Counted from the stretch's first letter, positions 53,737-61,781 are shown. The stretch is 64,000 bases of DNA from Thermus tengchongensis (GCF_021462405.1 NZ_JAKEDU010000009.1:19565-83564), one strand, 5' to 3'. Notes: a model not told the origin generated them from the letters alone. Program-made: numbers and translations.

Positions 53737-54561
53737 CTAGAGGTTCCAGTAAAGAACCGTGTCCAAAATCCCCAAAGCCACAAAGACGGCTCCTGCGCCC
53801 CTTAGAAGGCGGCTTCCCACACGCCGCATTCCCTTAAGGGCCTGGCCCCGGCCCATGCGGGCGAAGAGGAGGAGAAGCAAACCCAGGGGAAAGCCCGTCC
53901 CCAAAGCGAAAAGAAGGGGAAAGAGAAACCCAAAGGGCGAGGCCAGGGCCAAGGGAAGGAGAAGCCCGAAGAAGAGCCAGAAGAGGGTGGGGCAGAAGGC
54001 CAGGCCGTAAACCCCTCCCAGGGCCAGGGGCCCAAGAAGCCCACCCCACGCCCCCACCCGGGCCACCCAGCGCTCTGGTCCCGTCCAAGCCAGGGGCCAG
54101 CGCATCACTCCCAAAAGGCCCAGGCCCACCAGGACCATAAAGGGCCCCAGGGCCAGCCGCACCGGGCGGAAGATGGCCCCGGGGTTGTCCAGGGTCCCGC
54201 CCAAAACGAAGAGAACCACCCCGGCGAGCACCAGGTAGGTGAAGGCCTTCCCCAGAAGAAAGGCCAGAAACCTGAGCCAGACCCTTCCCTCGAGGGCGGC
54301 TGAAACCAAGTAGGTCAGGGCGCTGGCCCCGGTGGTGATCTGGCAGGGGACGAAGGCTGCTAGGACCCCCAGGAGAAAAGCGGAAAGCCAAGGAACCCCC
54401 ACCTCCCGCCTCAGGCCATCCACCCAGGGAGCCAAGAGAGCGTACAGGGTGTTGGCCGTTCGGTAAAGGCTTCGGGAAACCTCCTCCAGCAGCCCGCTTC
54501 CCAGGGCCAATCCTACCAGGCCTAGGACAACAAGACCAAGCGCCAGCAGCCCTCTTCGCAT
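53737..54561 (-). CDS. CcdA/DsbD-like membrane protein
   Basis: 274 aa with about seven membrane segments. Two Cys lie in membrane-border motifs: VPCQITTGAS (about residue 70) and AFCPTLFWLFF (about 185), the arrangement used by CcdA/DsbD proteins to carry reducing power across the membrane. Related annotations are sulfite exporter TauE/SafE and UreH-like. ATG 54561 lies 7 bp after a box-type -10, so the mRNA is leaderless; the TTG at 54582 is inside the promoter and cannot be the start. Heads an operon with the methyltransferase. Confidence 0.78.
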   Translation of the reverse strand: MRRGLLALGLVVLGLVGLALGSGLLEEVSRSLYRTANTLYALLAPWVDGLRREVGVPWLSAFLLGVLAAFVPCQITTGASALTYLVSAALEGRVWLRFLAFLLGKAFTYLVLAGVVLFVLGGTLDNPGAIFRPVRLALGPFMVLVGLGLLGVMRWPLAWTGPERWVARVGAWGGLLGPLALGGVYGLAFCPTLFWLFFGLLLPLALASPFGFLFPLLFALGTGFPLGLLLLLFARMGRGQALKGMRRVGSRLLRGAGAVFVALGILDTVLYWNL

Positions 54562-54568
54562 GCCCACC

Positions 54569-54602
54569 AGCTTAAGGGCCAAACGTTAAGCGCCGGTAAA
54601 AC
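54569..54602 (-). promoter_or_regulatory. box-type promoter D: CcdA-like/methyltransferase operon
   Basis: On the minus strand: GTTTTAC (54602-54596), 4 bp, GCTTAAC (54591-54585), 10 bp, TAAGCT (54574-54569). Same spacing as promoters A-C. Its first box is separated by one base from the first box of divergent promoter C. Confidence 0.7.
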
Positions 54603-54603
54603 C

Positions 54604-54637
54604 CCTTTATGCCAGCTTAACAATACCGGCCTAGGGT
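54604..54637 (+). promoter_or_regulatory. box-type promoter C: SHOCT2/Met-rich operon
   Basis: CCTTTAT (54604-54610), 4 bp, GCTTAAC (54615-54621), 10 bp, TAGGGT (54632-54637). Divergent from promoter D, so four boxes stand in a row over 37 bp. Start about 54644, with GGAGG at 54644-54648. Confidence 0.72.
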
Positions 54638-54654
54638 ACAGGTGGAGGTGGATC

Positions 54655-54900
54655 GTGGGCATGATGGGTTGGGGCAGCATGGGTTTCGGGTGGTTCTTCG
54701 GGCTTCTCAACATGCTCCTGGTGCTGGCTCTCTTGGGGCTTCTCCTGTACCTGGGCCTTCGGGCCTGGGAACGGGGAAGCGGGGAGCCGAGAAAGGATGC
54801 GGCTCTGGAAGCCCTGCGCCTCCGGTACGCCAGGGGCGAGCTGGACGAGGAAACCTACAAAAGGTTACGCAAGGAACTGGAAAAGGGAGGTGGAGCATGA
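54655..54900 (+). CDS. small membrane protein with SHOCT domain (second copy)
   Basis: 81 aa from GTG 54655, 6 bp after GGAGG (ATG 54661 is possible). Met/Gly/Trp-rich N-terminus (MGMMGWGSMGFGWFFG), one membrane helix (about 16-38), then a SHOCT motif (ALEALRLRYARGELDEETYKRLRKEL) very like that of the protein at 49809. ATGA overlap with the Met-rich gene. Confidence 0.75.
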   Translation: MGMMGWGSMGFGWFFGLLNMLLVLALLGLLLYLGLRAWERGSGEPRKDAALEALRLRYARGELDEETYKRLRKELEKGGGA

Positions 54901-55550
54901 AACGCTACGGTTTAACTTTAGGAGTTCTGGCCCTTATGCTTTTAGGCCTTGCCCTCACCCAGGGCATGATGGGGGGTTTTGGTCCGGGGATGATGGGTTA
55001 CGGCCCGCAGTACGGTCCGGGGATGATGGGCTACGGCATGATGGGCGGCCACGGGATGATGGGCATGATGGCGGTCTATCCCCCGGAAGCCCAGCCCATT
55101 CCCCAGAAAGAGGTCAAGGCGCGGATGGAAGCCTACGCCAAGCGCATCTACCCGGGGGCACGCCTTCAGGACTTCATGGCCTTCAGCCAAAACTACTACG
55201 CCCAAGTGGTGGACGAGAAGGGGCAGGGGCTCTTTGAACTCATCGCCGACCGCTACAGTGGGGTGGTTTCCCTAGAGCCCGGCCCCAACATGATGTGGAA
55301 CGCCCGTTTCGGTATGATGACCTATTTCACCCCGGCCCCGCCGCGCTACAATCTGGAGGCGGCCCGGAAGCTGGCCGAGGAGTTCCTTGCCGGCTACCTC
55401 CCGGGGGCCCGGGTGCTGGAGGGGAGCACCTTCCCCGGCTACTATACCTTTGACTTCGGCCGCAAGGAGGTGGAGGGTATGCTCTCGGTCAACGCCTACA
55501 CGGGGGAGGTCTGGCTCCACACCTGGCACGGCTTCTTCTTAGGGGAGTGA
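54897..55550 (+). CDS. exported Met-rich protein, probable Cu(I) binder
   Basis: 217 aa. Signal peptide (about 1-22) followed by a Met/Gly-rich tract with 12 Met in residues 24-58, in GPGMMGYG-type repeats plus HGMMGMM. Such Met clusters bind Cu(I)/Ag(I) in oxidising compartments. The rest (65-217) is two similar alpha/beta units, KARMEAYAKRIYPGARLQDFMAF and AARKLAEEFLAGYLPGARVLEGS, each followed by strands. This is a PepSY-like pattern. Co-transcribed with the second SHOCT protein. Confidence 0.75.
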   Translation: MKRYGLTLGVLALMLLGLALTQGMMGGFGPGMMGYGPQYGPGMMGYGMMGGHGMMGMMAVYPPEAQPIPQKEVKARMEAYAKRIYPGARLQDFMAFSQNYYAQVVDEKGQGLFELIADRYSGVVSLEPGPNMMWNARFGMMTYFTPAPPRYNLEAARKLAEEFLAGYLPGARVLEGSTFPGYYTFDFGRKEVEGMLSVNAYTGEVWLHTWHGFFLGE

Positions 55551-55560
55551 CCCCAGTAAG

Positions 55561-55594
55561 GCCCCTACCTGGGGCAGCTACCCCAGGTAGGGGC
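55561..55594 (+). terminator. hairpin terminator after the Met-rich gene
   Basis: GCCCCTACCTGGGG and CCCCAGGTAGGGGC form a perfect 14-bp stem with a 6-base loop, 10 bp past the stop. No T-tract follows. The remaining ~100 bp to the next gene contain a candidate -10 TACACT (55668-55673) and little else. Confidence 0.65.
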
Positions 55595-55691
55595 TCGGAA
55601 TCCTTCCTATACCCCCTCTAAACCGTTCACTGCCGCTTTCACGAAATGCCTTTCTCTCAGGCTCGGCTACACTTTGGGTAGGGAGGGTACC

Positions 55692-56081
55692 ATGACGGAC
55701 TTAAGGAAAACCCTGAAGACCAGCCTGGCCGAGGCCCGGGCCCGCCTGGAAGCCGCCTTGAAGGAAGAGGGGTTCGGCATCCTCACGGAGATCGACGTTT
55801 CCGCCACCCTGAAGGCCCGGTTGGGCCTGGAAAGGCCCCCTTACCTGATCCTGGGAGCCTGCAACCCGAGCCTCGCCGCCAAGGCCCTCGAGGCCGAACC
55901 CGATATCGGCCTCCTCCTCCCCTGCAACGTGGTCTTGCGGCAAGAAGGCGAGGAGGTGGAAATCCTGATCCAAGACCCCGAGGCTGCCTTTGCCCTCCTT
56001 CCGGAAGGGGTGCGGGCCAAGCTGGGAACCCTGCCCCAAGAAGCCAGGGAGCGCCTGGCGCGGGCCCTGGCCCGGCTCTAA
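55692..56081 (+). CDS. DUF302-domain protein
   Basis: 129 aa from ATG 55692 behind GGGAGGG. The DUF302 core is visible: LKEEGFGILTEIDVSATLKARLG, then LILGACNPSLAAKALEAEPDIGLLLPCNVVLR. The fold is small and dimeric; ligand and function are unknown, though the family often sits near redox or metal genes. It opens the sufS-sufU transcript, 22 bp before sufS. Confidence 0.82.
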   Translation: MTDLRKTLKTSLAEARARLEAALKEEGFGILTEIDVSATLKARLGLERPPYLILGACNPSLAAKALEAEPDIGLLLPCNVVLRQEGEEVEILIQDPEAAFALLPEGVRAKLGTLPQEARERLARALARL

Positions 56082-56103
56082 CCCCTGGGGATACACTGAG
56101 GGC

Positions 56104-57318
56104 ATGGACCTAAGCCACATCCGGGAGGAGTTCCCCCTCATCGCCGAGCACCCTGAGCTGGTCTACCTGGACTCCGCCGCCACCAGCCAGAAGCCCAAGC
56201 GGGTCCTGGAGGCCCTAGACCGCTACTACAAGGAGCTCAACGCCAACGTCCACCGCGGGGCCTACCGCCTCTCCGTGGCCGCCACCGAGGCCTACGAGGA
56301 GGCCCGGCGCCGCCTGGCCCGCTTCCTCAATGCCGAAGAGCGGGAGATCATCTTCGTGCGCAACACCACCGAGGCCATGAACCTGGTGGCCTACGCCTGG
56401 GGGCTGAGGAACCTGAAGGAAGGGGACGAGATCCTGGTCACGGAGATGGAGCACCATGCGGGGCTTGTGCCCTGGCACCTGGTGGCGGGGCTTACGGGGG
56501 CAAAGGTCAAGGCCATCCCCCTCACGGAGGAGGGGCGGCTGGACCTAAGCGCCCTGGACGCCCTCCTCACGGAAAGGGTGAAGGTGGTCTCCCTGGTGCA
56601 CATGTCCAATGTGCTCGGCACCATCAACCCCGTGGCGGAGATCGCCAAAAAGGCCAAGGAAGTGGGGGCCCTGGTGGTGGTGGATGGGGCCCAAAGCGCC
56701 CCCCACCTCCCCGTGGACGTGAAGGCCCTGGGGGCCGACTTCTTTGCCCTCTCAGGGCACAAGATGCTGGGGCCCACAGGGGCCGGGGTGCTCTTTGGAC
56801 GGTACGAGGTGCTGGAGGGGATGATGCCCTTCCTGGGGGGCGGGGAGATGATCCGCGAGGTCCACGTGGACCGCTCCACCTACGCCCCCCCGCCCCAGCG
56901 CTTTGAAGCCGGCACCCCACCCATCGCCGAGGCCATCGCCCTGGGGGAAGCGGCCCAGTACCTGATGGAGATCGGCATGGAGCGGGTGTTCGCCCACGAC
57001 CGGGCCCTTTTGGACTACGCCCTGAAGCGCCTTGCGGAGGTGCCGGACCTGAAGGTCTACGGGCCTATGGGGCCGGACCGGGGCGGGGTCATCCCCTTCA
57101 CCTTAGGGCGGCTTCACGCCCACGACCTGGCCACCTTCTTGGACGAGGAGGGGATTGCGGTGCGGGCCGGGCACCACTGCGCCCAGCCCCTGCACCGGAA
57201 ACTGGGCCTGGCCGCCACGGCCCGGGCGAGCTTCTACCTCTACAACACCTTCGAGGAGGTGGACCGCTTGGTGGAAGCCCTCCTCCGCATCCATACCCGG
57301 TACCGGGCCTGGCTATAA
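56104..57318 (+). CDS. sufS: cysteine desulfurase SufS
   Basis: 404 aa. PLP enzyme that takes sulfur from cysteine for Fe-S clusters. PLP Lys is in LSGHKMLGPTG (about residue 222), the catalytic Cys in AVRAGHHCAQPL (about 360). YLDSAATSQKP at the N-terminus is typical of the SufS/type II group. Followed by sufU, as in the Bacillus-type Suf system. Confidence 0.96.
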   Translation: MDLSHIREEFPLIAEHPELVYLDSAATSQKPKRVLEALDRYYKELNANVHRGAYRLSVAATEAYEEARRRLARFLNAEEREIIFVRNTTEAMNLVAYAWGLRNLKEGDEILVTEMEHHAGLVPWHLVAGLTGAKVKAIPLTEEGRLDLSALDALLTERVKVVSLVHMSNVLGTINPVAEIAKKAKEVGALVVVDGAQSAPHLPVDVKALGADFFALSGHKMLGPTGAGVLFGRYEVLEGMMPFLGGGEMIREVHVDRSTYAPPPQRFEAGTPPIAEAIALGEAAQYLMEIGMERVFAHDRALLDYALKRLAEVPDLKVYGPMGPDRGGVIPFTLGRLHAHDLATFLDEEGIAVRAGHHCAQPLHRKLGLAATARASFYLYNTFEEVDRLVEALLRIHTRYRAWL

Positions 57319-57329
57319 TGAGGGAATCC

Positions 57330-57746
57330 ATGAGCGTCCTTGACGAGCTCTACCGGGAGATCATCCTTAAGCACTACCAAAGCCCCAAGAACTTCGGGGT
57401 CCTGCCCCAGGCCACCAAGGTGGCGGGAGGCATGAACCCCTCCTGCGGGGACCAGGTGGAGGTGATGGTGCGGCTGGAAGGGGATACCATCGCCGACATC
57501 CGCTTCCAAGGCCAGGGGTGCGCCATCAGCACCGCCAGCGCCTCCATGATGACCGAGCTGGTGAAGGGGAAGAAGGTGGCGGAGGCCCTGGAGCTTTCCC
57601 GGAGGTTCCAGGCCATGGTGGTGGAGGGCGCCCCCCCGGACCCCGCCCTGGGGGACCTCCTGGCCCTCCAAGGGGTGGCCAAGCTCCCGGCGCGGGTGAA
57701 GTGCGCCACCCTGGCCTGGCACGCCCTCGAGGAGGCCCTAAAGTGA
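57330..57746 (+). CDS. sufU: Fe-S assembly / sulfur-relay protein SufU
   Basis: 138 aa. IscU fold with three Cys: NPSCGD (about 39), GQGCAIS (about 64) and RVKCATLAW (about 126). An 18-19-residue insertion relative to IscU before the last Cys marks it as SufU, a Zn-dependent sulfur acceptor for SufS. I prefer ATG 57330 with GAGGGA ahead over ATG 57318. Confidence 0.93.
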   Translation: MSVLDELYREIILKHYQSPKNFGVLPQATKVAGGMNPSCGDQVEVMVRLEGDTIADIRFQGQGCAISTASASMMTELVKGKKVAEALELSRRFQAMVVEGAPPDPALGDLLALQGVAKLPARVKCATLAWHALEEALK

Positions 57747-57946
57747 AGCGCTACCCCGCCCACAAGGTCACGCCCCTTCTGGTGCAGTACCCGGACCTGA
57801 TGGAGGTCTGGAAGGAAGCCGCCCAGGCGGAGCTCTTGCGGGCGGAAACCCAGGATGGGAAAAACTACGTGGTGGTGAAAGACCCAAGCCTCATCGCCCG
57901 GCTCAAGGCCTTGGGCGTGGAGGGCGAGCCCGTGGAGGAGGGATGA
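57743..57946 (+). CDS. small protein of unknown function in the sufSU operon
   Basis: 67 aa, GTG start overlapping the sufU stop as GTGA, and ATGA overlap into the next gene. Begins VKRYPAHKVTPLLVQYPDLMEVWKEA and has a predicted helix-strand make-up. No Cys, no known motif. Overlapping both neighbours makes it very likely to be translated. Confidence 0.6.
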   Translation: MKRYPAHKVTPLLVQYPDLMEVWKEAAQAELLRAETQDGKNYVVVKDPSLIARLKALGVEGEPVEEG

Positions 57947-58656
57947 CCCGCGGCCTGGTCTTCCTGCACGCCTTTCCCTACAACCCCCGCATGTGGGAAA
58001 AGGAGGTGGCCTACTTCCGGGGGAGGCTTCCGGTCCTCGCCCCCCACTACCTGGGCCTCTCCCTGCCCGAGGCGGCGGAGAAGGTCTTGGAGGAGATGGA
58101 CGCGGCGGGGATGGAGGAGGCGGTCTTCGTGGGGCTTTCCATGGGGGGCTACCTCATCTTTGAGCTCTGGCGGAAGGCCCCCGAGCGCTTTTTGGGCCTC
58201 GTCCTGGCGGACACCCGCGCAGGAGCGGACACGGAGGAGGGCAAAAAAAACCGCTTGGCCCTTAGGGAGCGGGTGCTGCAGGAAGGGGTGGGTTTCCTCC
58301 CCGAGGCCCTTCTCCCAAGCCACCTGGGCAAGACCACACAGGAGGAGAAGCCCGAGGTGGTGGCAAGGGCCAAGGCCCTCATCCTCGAGGCCACCCCCGA
58401 GGCGGTGGCCGGTAGCCTCCTGGCCCTGGCGGAACGCCCCGACTCCACCGCCCTCCTCCCCGGGATGCGCCGTCCGGCCCTGGTCCTGGTGGGGGAGGAG
58501 GATACCCTCACCCCGCCCGAGGAGGCCAAGCGCATGGCCAGGGCCCTGCCCGACGCCCGGTTGCTCATCCTCCCTGAGGCCGGGCACCTGGCCAACCTGG
58601 AAAACCCCAAGGCCTTCCGCACGGCCCTTCTCGGCTTTTTGGCCGAGGTGCTCTAA
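57943..58656 (+). CDS. alpha/beta-hydrolase (esterase-like)
   Basis: 237 aa. Intact triad: nucleophile elbow VGLSMGGY (Ser about residue 69), Asp in VGEEDTLTP, His in EAGHLANLE. Opens LVFLHAFPYNPRMWEKEV. Such single-domain hydrolases act on small esters or lactones; substrate unknown. Last gene of the sufS group; its stop overlaps the convergent Uma2 gene by 4 bp. Confidence 0.85.
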   Translation: MTRGLVFLHAFPYNPRMWEKEVAYFRGRLPVLAPHYLGLSLPEAAEKVLEEMDAAGMEEAVFVGLSMGGYLIFELWRKAPERFLGLVLADTRAGADTEEGKKNRLALRERVLQEGVGFLPEALLPSHLGKTTQEEKPEVVARAKALILEATPEAVAGSLLALAERPDSTALLPGMRRPALVLVGEEDTLTPPEEAKRMARALPDARLLILPEAGHLANLENPKAFRTALLGFLAEVL

Positions 58657-59183
58657 AGGCGGAAGGCCTCCTCGGCCCGCAACACGAGGTCCAGACAGGG
58701 GATTAAGGCCTCTTCCCCTTCCTCCTCCGCAAAGCCCTCGGGGGTCCTGCGGTAGAGGGTGAAGCGGCGGGCCTCGAGGTCCACCAGGAGGTACACCTCT
58801 AGGCTAGACAGGGTTTCGTAAAGGGCCCGCTTCTCCCGGCGGTCCTGGGCTTCGGTGGCGGGGGAAAGGACCTCCACCACCAAGCACGGAGCTTCCTCAT
58901 AGTAGGGGTGGGGCGGCCCTGGGGCGCAGACCACCATCACGTCCGGGTAGTAGACCGCCTCATCCCGGATCCTAAGCTTCATGTCGCTCATGTACACCCG
59001 GCACCCCTTGGCCCTGGCCGCCTCCAGGAGGCGGGCGGCGATGTTGAGGGCCACCCGGTTGTGCAGGGTGCTGGCCCCGGCCATGGCGTAGAGGCGGCCC
59101 CGCAGGTACTCCCGCTTCACCGGGGAACGGGCCTCCTCCTCCAGGTAGGCCTCCAGGCTTAGGGGGAGCTTCCGGGCCAGCAT
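58653..59183 (-). CDS. Uma2-family (DUF820) putative nuclease
   Basis: 176 aa from ATG 59183. Restriction-endonuclease-like core: REYLRGRLYAMAG, the acidic YYPDVMVVC, and LVVEVLSPATEAQDRREKRALYETL carrying the E-x-K type active site, then YLLVDLEARRFTLYRR. Highly multiplied in Thermus and cyanobacteria; biological role unclear. The protein looks complete. Confidence 0.85.
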   Translation of the reverse strand: MLARKLPLSLEAYLEEEARSPVKREYLRGRLYAMAGASTLHNRVALNIAARLLEAARAKGCRVYMSDMKLRIRDEAVYYPDVMVVCAPGPPHPYYEEAPCLVVEVLSPATEAQDRREKRALYETLSSLEVYLLVDLEARRFTLYRRTPEGFAEEEGEEALIPCLDLVLRAEEAFRL

Positions 59184-59250
59184 ACCCCCATGATGGCCGA
59201 GGGTTCGGCCTGCGAGCAAGCCCTGGAAAAACCCCATCCCCCGAGGGCCC

Positions 59251-60219
59251 TCACTCCGGCTTGGGCTCCCGGGCCATGAGGGCAGAGAGGGCCTTCAGGG
59301 GGTCCAGCCCTTCGTAGGCCACCCGGTAGACCGCCTCGGCGATGGGGAGCTCCACCCCGGCCTTCTCCTTCCAGGCCATGAGGGCCTTGACCGCGTAGAG
59401 CCCCTCCACCACCCCCCGGTCCTCGAGGCGCTCCAGGGCCTCCCCCCGCACCAGCCTCTCCCCCGCCCCCCGGTTGCGGGAGTGGAGGCTGTAGGCGGTG
59501 GCCAGGAGGTCGCCCAGGCCGGAAAGCCCGTAGAAGGTGGCCTCCTCCCCCCCCAGGGCGGTACCGAAGCGCACCATCTCCCTCAGACCCCGGGTGAGGA
59601 GGGCTGCCTTGGCGTTATCCCCCAGGCGGAGCCCGTCCACCATCCCCGCCGCCAGGGCCAGGACGTTCTTGAGGGCCCCGCCCAGCTCCACGCCCCGGAG
59701 GTCGGAGCTGGTGTACACCCGGAAGGTGGGGCCGGAAAAGAGCTCCTGCACCCTTTTGGCCAGCTCCAAGGGCCCCGCCACCACGCTGGCGGTGGGGAGA
59801 AAGCGGGCCACCTCCTCCGCGTGGTTGGGCCCGGAAAGGGCGGCCACGGGGCGGCCCGTGAGGGCGGCGATGACCTGGCTCGCCGTCCAAAGCCCTCCCT
59901 CCCGGAAGAAAAGGCCCTTGGTGGCCGAGAGGTACCAGGGGGCCAAGGGGAGAACCTTCAGGGTCTCCTCCAAGGCCTTGGAGGGCAGGGCCACCACGGC
60001 CAGCTCCGCTCCCATGAGGGCCTCCTCGGGGTCGGCGGTGGGGTAGAGGTAGGCGGGCAAGGCCACCCCCGGCAGGTAGTCCCGGTTCTCCCGCATGGCC
60101 CTAAGGGCCTCCGCCTGCTCCTTGCGCCGGGCGAGGAGGGCAGTGGGCACGCCCCGGCTCGCCAGGAGCACCCCCAAGGCCGTCCCCCAGGCCCCCGCCC
60201 CCAGGATGGCCACCTTCAT
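59251..60219 (-). CDS. gpsA: glycerol-3-phosphate dehydrogenase [NAD(P)+]
   Basis: 322 aa. Makes sn-glycerol-3-phosphate from dihydroxyacetone phosphate for lipid synthesis. Rossmann motif VAILGAGAWGTALGVLLA at the N-terminus, LSATKGLF, LSGPNHAEEVA, catalytic Lys in GGALKNVLALAAGM (about residue 180), and LSGLGDLLATA. ATGA overlap with the upstream membrane protein. Confidence 0.96.
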   Translation of the reverse strand: MKVAILGAGAWGTALGVLLASRGVPTALLARRKEQAEALRAMRENRDYLPGVALPAYLYPTADPEEALMGAELAVVALPSKALEETLKVLPLAPWYLSATKGLFFREGGLWTASQVIAALTGRPVAALSGPNHAEEVARFLPTASVVAGPLELAKRVQELFSGPTFRVYTSSDLRGVELGGALKNVLALAAGMVDGLRLGDNAKAALLTRGLREMVRFGTALGGEEATFYGLSGLGDLLATAYSLHSRNRGAGERLVRGEALERLEDRGVVEGLYAVKALMAWKEKAGVELPIAEAVYRVAYEGLDPLKALSALMAREPKPE

Positions 60220-61220
60220 AGGAGGAAGCTCACCTCCCAGGCCTCGTACCAGGCGGCCAGGAGCAGGAAGAGCGCCCCCAAGTAGAAGGCGAGGAGGAGG
60301 CCCCTAAGCCCCTTGCGGTACCCCTCCCCCCCCGCGGTCTTGGCCAGGAGCACGAGGCCGCCAAAGGTCACCAGGATGTAGGCCTGGAGCTCCAGGAGGA
60401 GGGTGGGAAGGTGGGCGAGGAAGGCCTGCCCCAGGAGGGCCGGGGAGAGGGCGAAGCCGAAGACGAAGTAGCGGAGGGCGTTCAGGAGAAGCGCAGGCAC
60501 CCCAAAGAACAGGGCGGGCAGAAGCCCGGTGAGGAAGAGGCCCTGGGTGAAGTTCCACTGGAAGATGACCCCGGCGAGGACCAGGATCCCCTTCCCCACT
60601 GCCTCTTCAAGCCCGATGGCCTCGAGGGCCCCTCCAAAGAGGGCCTGGAGCGCCCGGGCCATCTCCGGCATCCCGTAGGCCAGGAAGGCCCCCAAGGCGA
60701 AGAGGCCATAGAGGAGGAGGTTGGTGAAAAGGTAAAGCCCCCGATAGGCGCGGAGGAGGGAGAAAGCCTCCAAAAGCCAGGCGCGAAAGGGGGAGGGCTG
60801 GAGGAGGAGAAAGCCAAAGAAGAGGGAAAGGAGCAAAAACCCCCACCCCGAAGCCGGGTTAAGGAGGTACCCGGGAAGGGCAAGCCCCTCCGGGCGGAAG
60901 TAGACCCGCTTCACCTCCCGCCCCTCCAGGACCACCACCACCTCCCCCACCTGCTCCCCCACTGCGGCAGGGAAGAGGACCCGGTTCCCCTCCACCCTGG
61001 GGCTATCCAGGTTGAGGGAGAGGCCCTTAGGGGGTGGCGGGAAAAGGGCGTAGCGCTCCAAAAGCCTGGGGGCCTCCTCAGGGGAGGCCCTTAGGACCTC
61101 CTCGAGGCGCGGCGAAAGCTTTCCCGCAAGCCAAACCTCCGCCGCCTGGCGGGCCAACTCCACCGAGGAAGAGGCCATGGCCCATGGGAAAAGAACAAGA
61201 AGAAAGGCCAGAAGGCGCAT
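60216..61220 (-). CDS. SpoIIM-like (stage II sporulation M family) membrane protein
   Basis: 334 aa from ATG 61220 behind GGAGG. Signal-like N-terminus (LLAFLLVLFPWAMA), an extracytoplasmic ~110-residue domain, then about six membrane segments. FTQGLFLTGLLPALFFG and LAHLPTLLLELQAYILVTFGGLVLL resemble the SpoIIM/DUF95 membrane core. In non-sporulating bacteria these proteins have no established role. It sits between pyrE and gpsA. Confidence 0.6.
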   Translation of the reverse strand: MRLLAFLLVLFPWAMASSSVELARQAAEVWLAGKLSPRLEEVLRASPEEAPRLLERYALFPPPPKGLSLNLDSPRVEGNRVLFPAAVGEQVGEVVVVLEGREVKRVYFRPEGLALPGYLLNPASGWGFLLLSLFFGFLLLQPSPFRAWLLEAFSLLRAYRGLYLFTNLLLYGLFALGAFLAYGMPEMARALQALFGGALEAIGLEEAVGKGILVLAGVIFQWNFTQGLFLTGLLPALFFGVPALLLNALRYFVFGFALSPALLGQAFLAHLPTLLLELQAYILVTFGGLVLLAKTAGGEGYRKGLRGLLLAFYLGALFLLLAAWYEAWEVSFLL

Positions 61221-61224
61221 GGCC

Positions 61225-61776
61225 TCAAACCTCCTCCAAGGGCACACCATCCCGGCAGAGGGGGCAGGCTTCGGGAAGGTACTGGGGCACCTCCAGCCGG
61301 ACCAGGGCCCGGAAGGGGACGCCAAAAGCCGCCTCCCCCCCGCTCCGGTCCACGATGGCCCCCACGCCCACCAGCACGCCCCCGCGGGCCTCTGCCGCCC
61401 GGATGGCCTTCCTGACGCTTTCCCCCGTGGTCACCACATCCTCCACCGCCAAAAAGCGCTCCCCCGGATTCACGGTGAGGCCCCGGCGCAGGGTCATGCC
61501 CCCTTGCCCGTCCTTCTCGGCGAAGAGGGCCCGGGCCCCCAAGGCCTTGGCCACCACGAAGGAGAGCACCACCCCCCCCAGGGCCGGACCGATGACGAAG
61601 TCCACCCCTTCGTCCTCAAAACGCTTGCCCAGGGCCTCCCCCACCGCCTCCGCATAGAGGGGATGCTGCAGAAGGGCAGCGGATTGCAGGAAGACCGGCG
61701 AGTGCAACCCCGAGCGCAGGAGGAAGTGCCCTTCCAGGAGGGCCCCCGTCCTGCGGTAGAGCTCCAGGACATCCAT
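61225..61776 (-). CDS. pyrE: orotate phosphoribosyltransferase
   Basis: 183 aa. Converts orotate and PRPP to OMP. The PRPP-binding loop is FLAVEDVVTTGESVRKAI (about residue 108-125), and HFLLRSGLHSPVFLQ and GPALGGVVLSF are typical. An extra C-terminal CPLC may bind metal. 5 bp after pyrF. Confidence 0.94.
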   Translation of the reverse strand: MDVLELYRRTGALLEGHFLLRSGLHSPVFLQSAALLQHPLYAEAVGEALGKRFEDEGVDFVIGPALGGVVLSFVVAKALGARALFAEKDGQGGMTLRRGLTVNPGERFLAVEDVVTTGESVRKAIRAAEARGGVLVGVGAIVDRSGGEAAFGVPFRALVRLEVPQYLPEACPLCRDGVPLEEV

Positions 61777-61781
61777 CCCCC

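Noticed and set aside
54562..54582. Upstream TTG start for the CcdA-like protein
   Set aside because: It lies inside the -10 region of promoter D, so it would not be transcribed.
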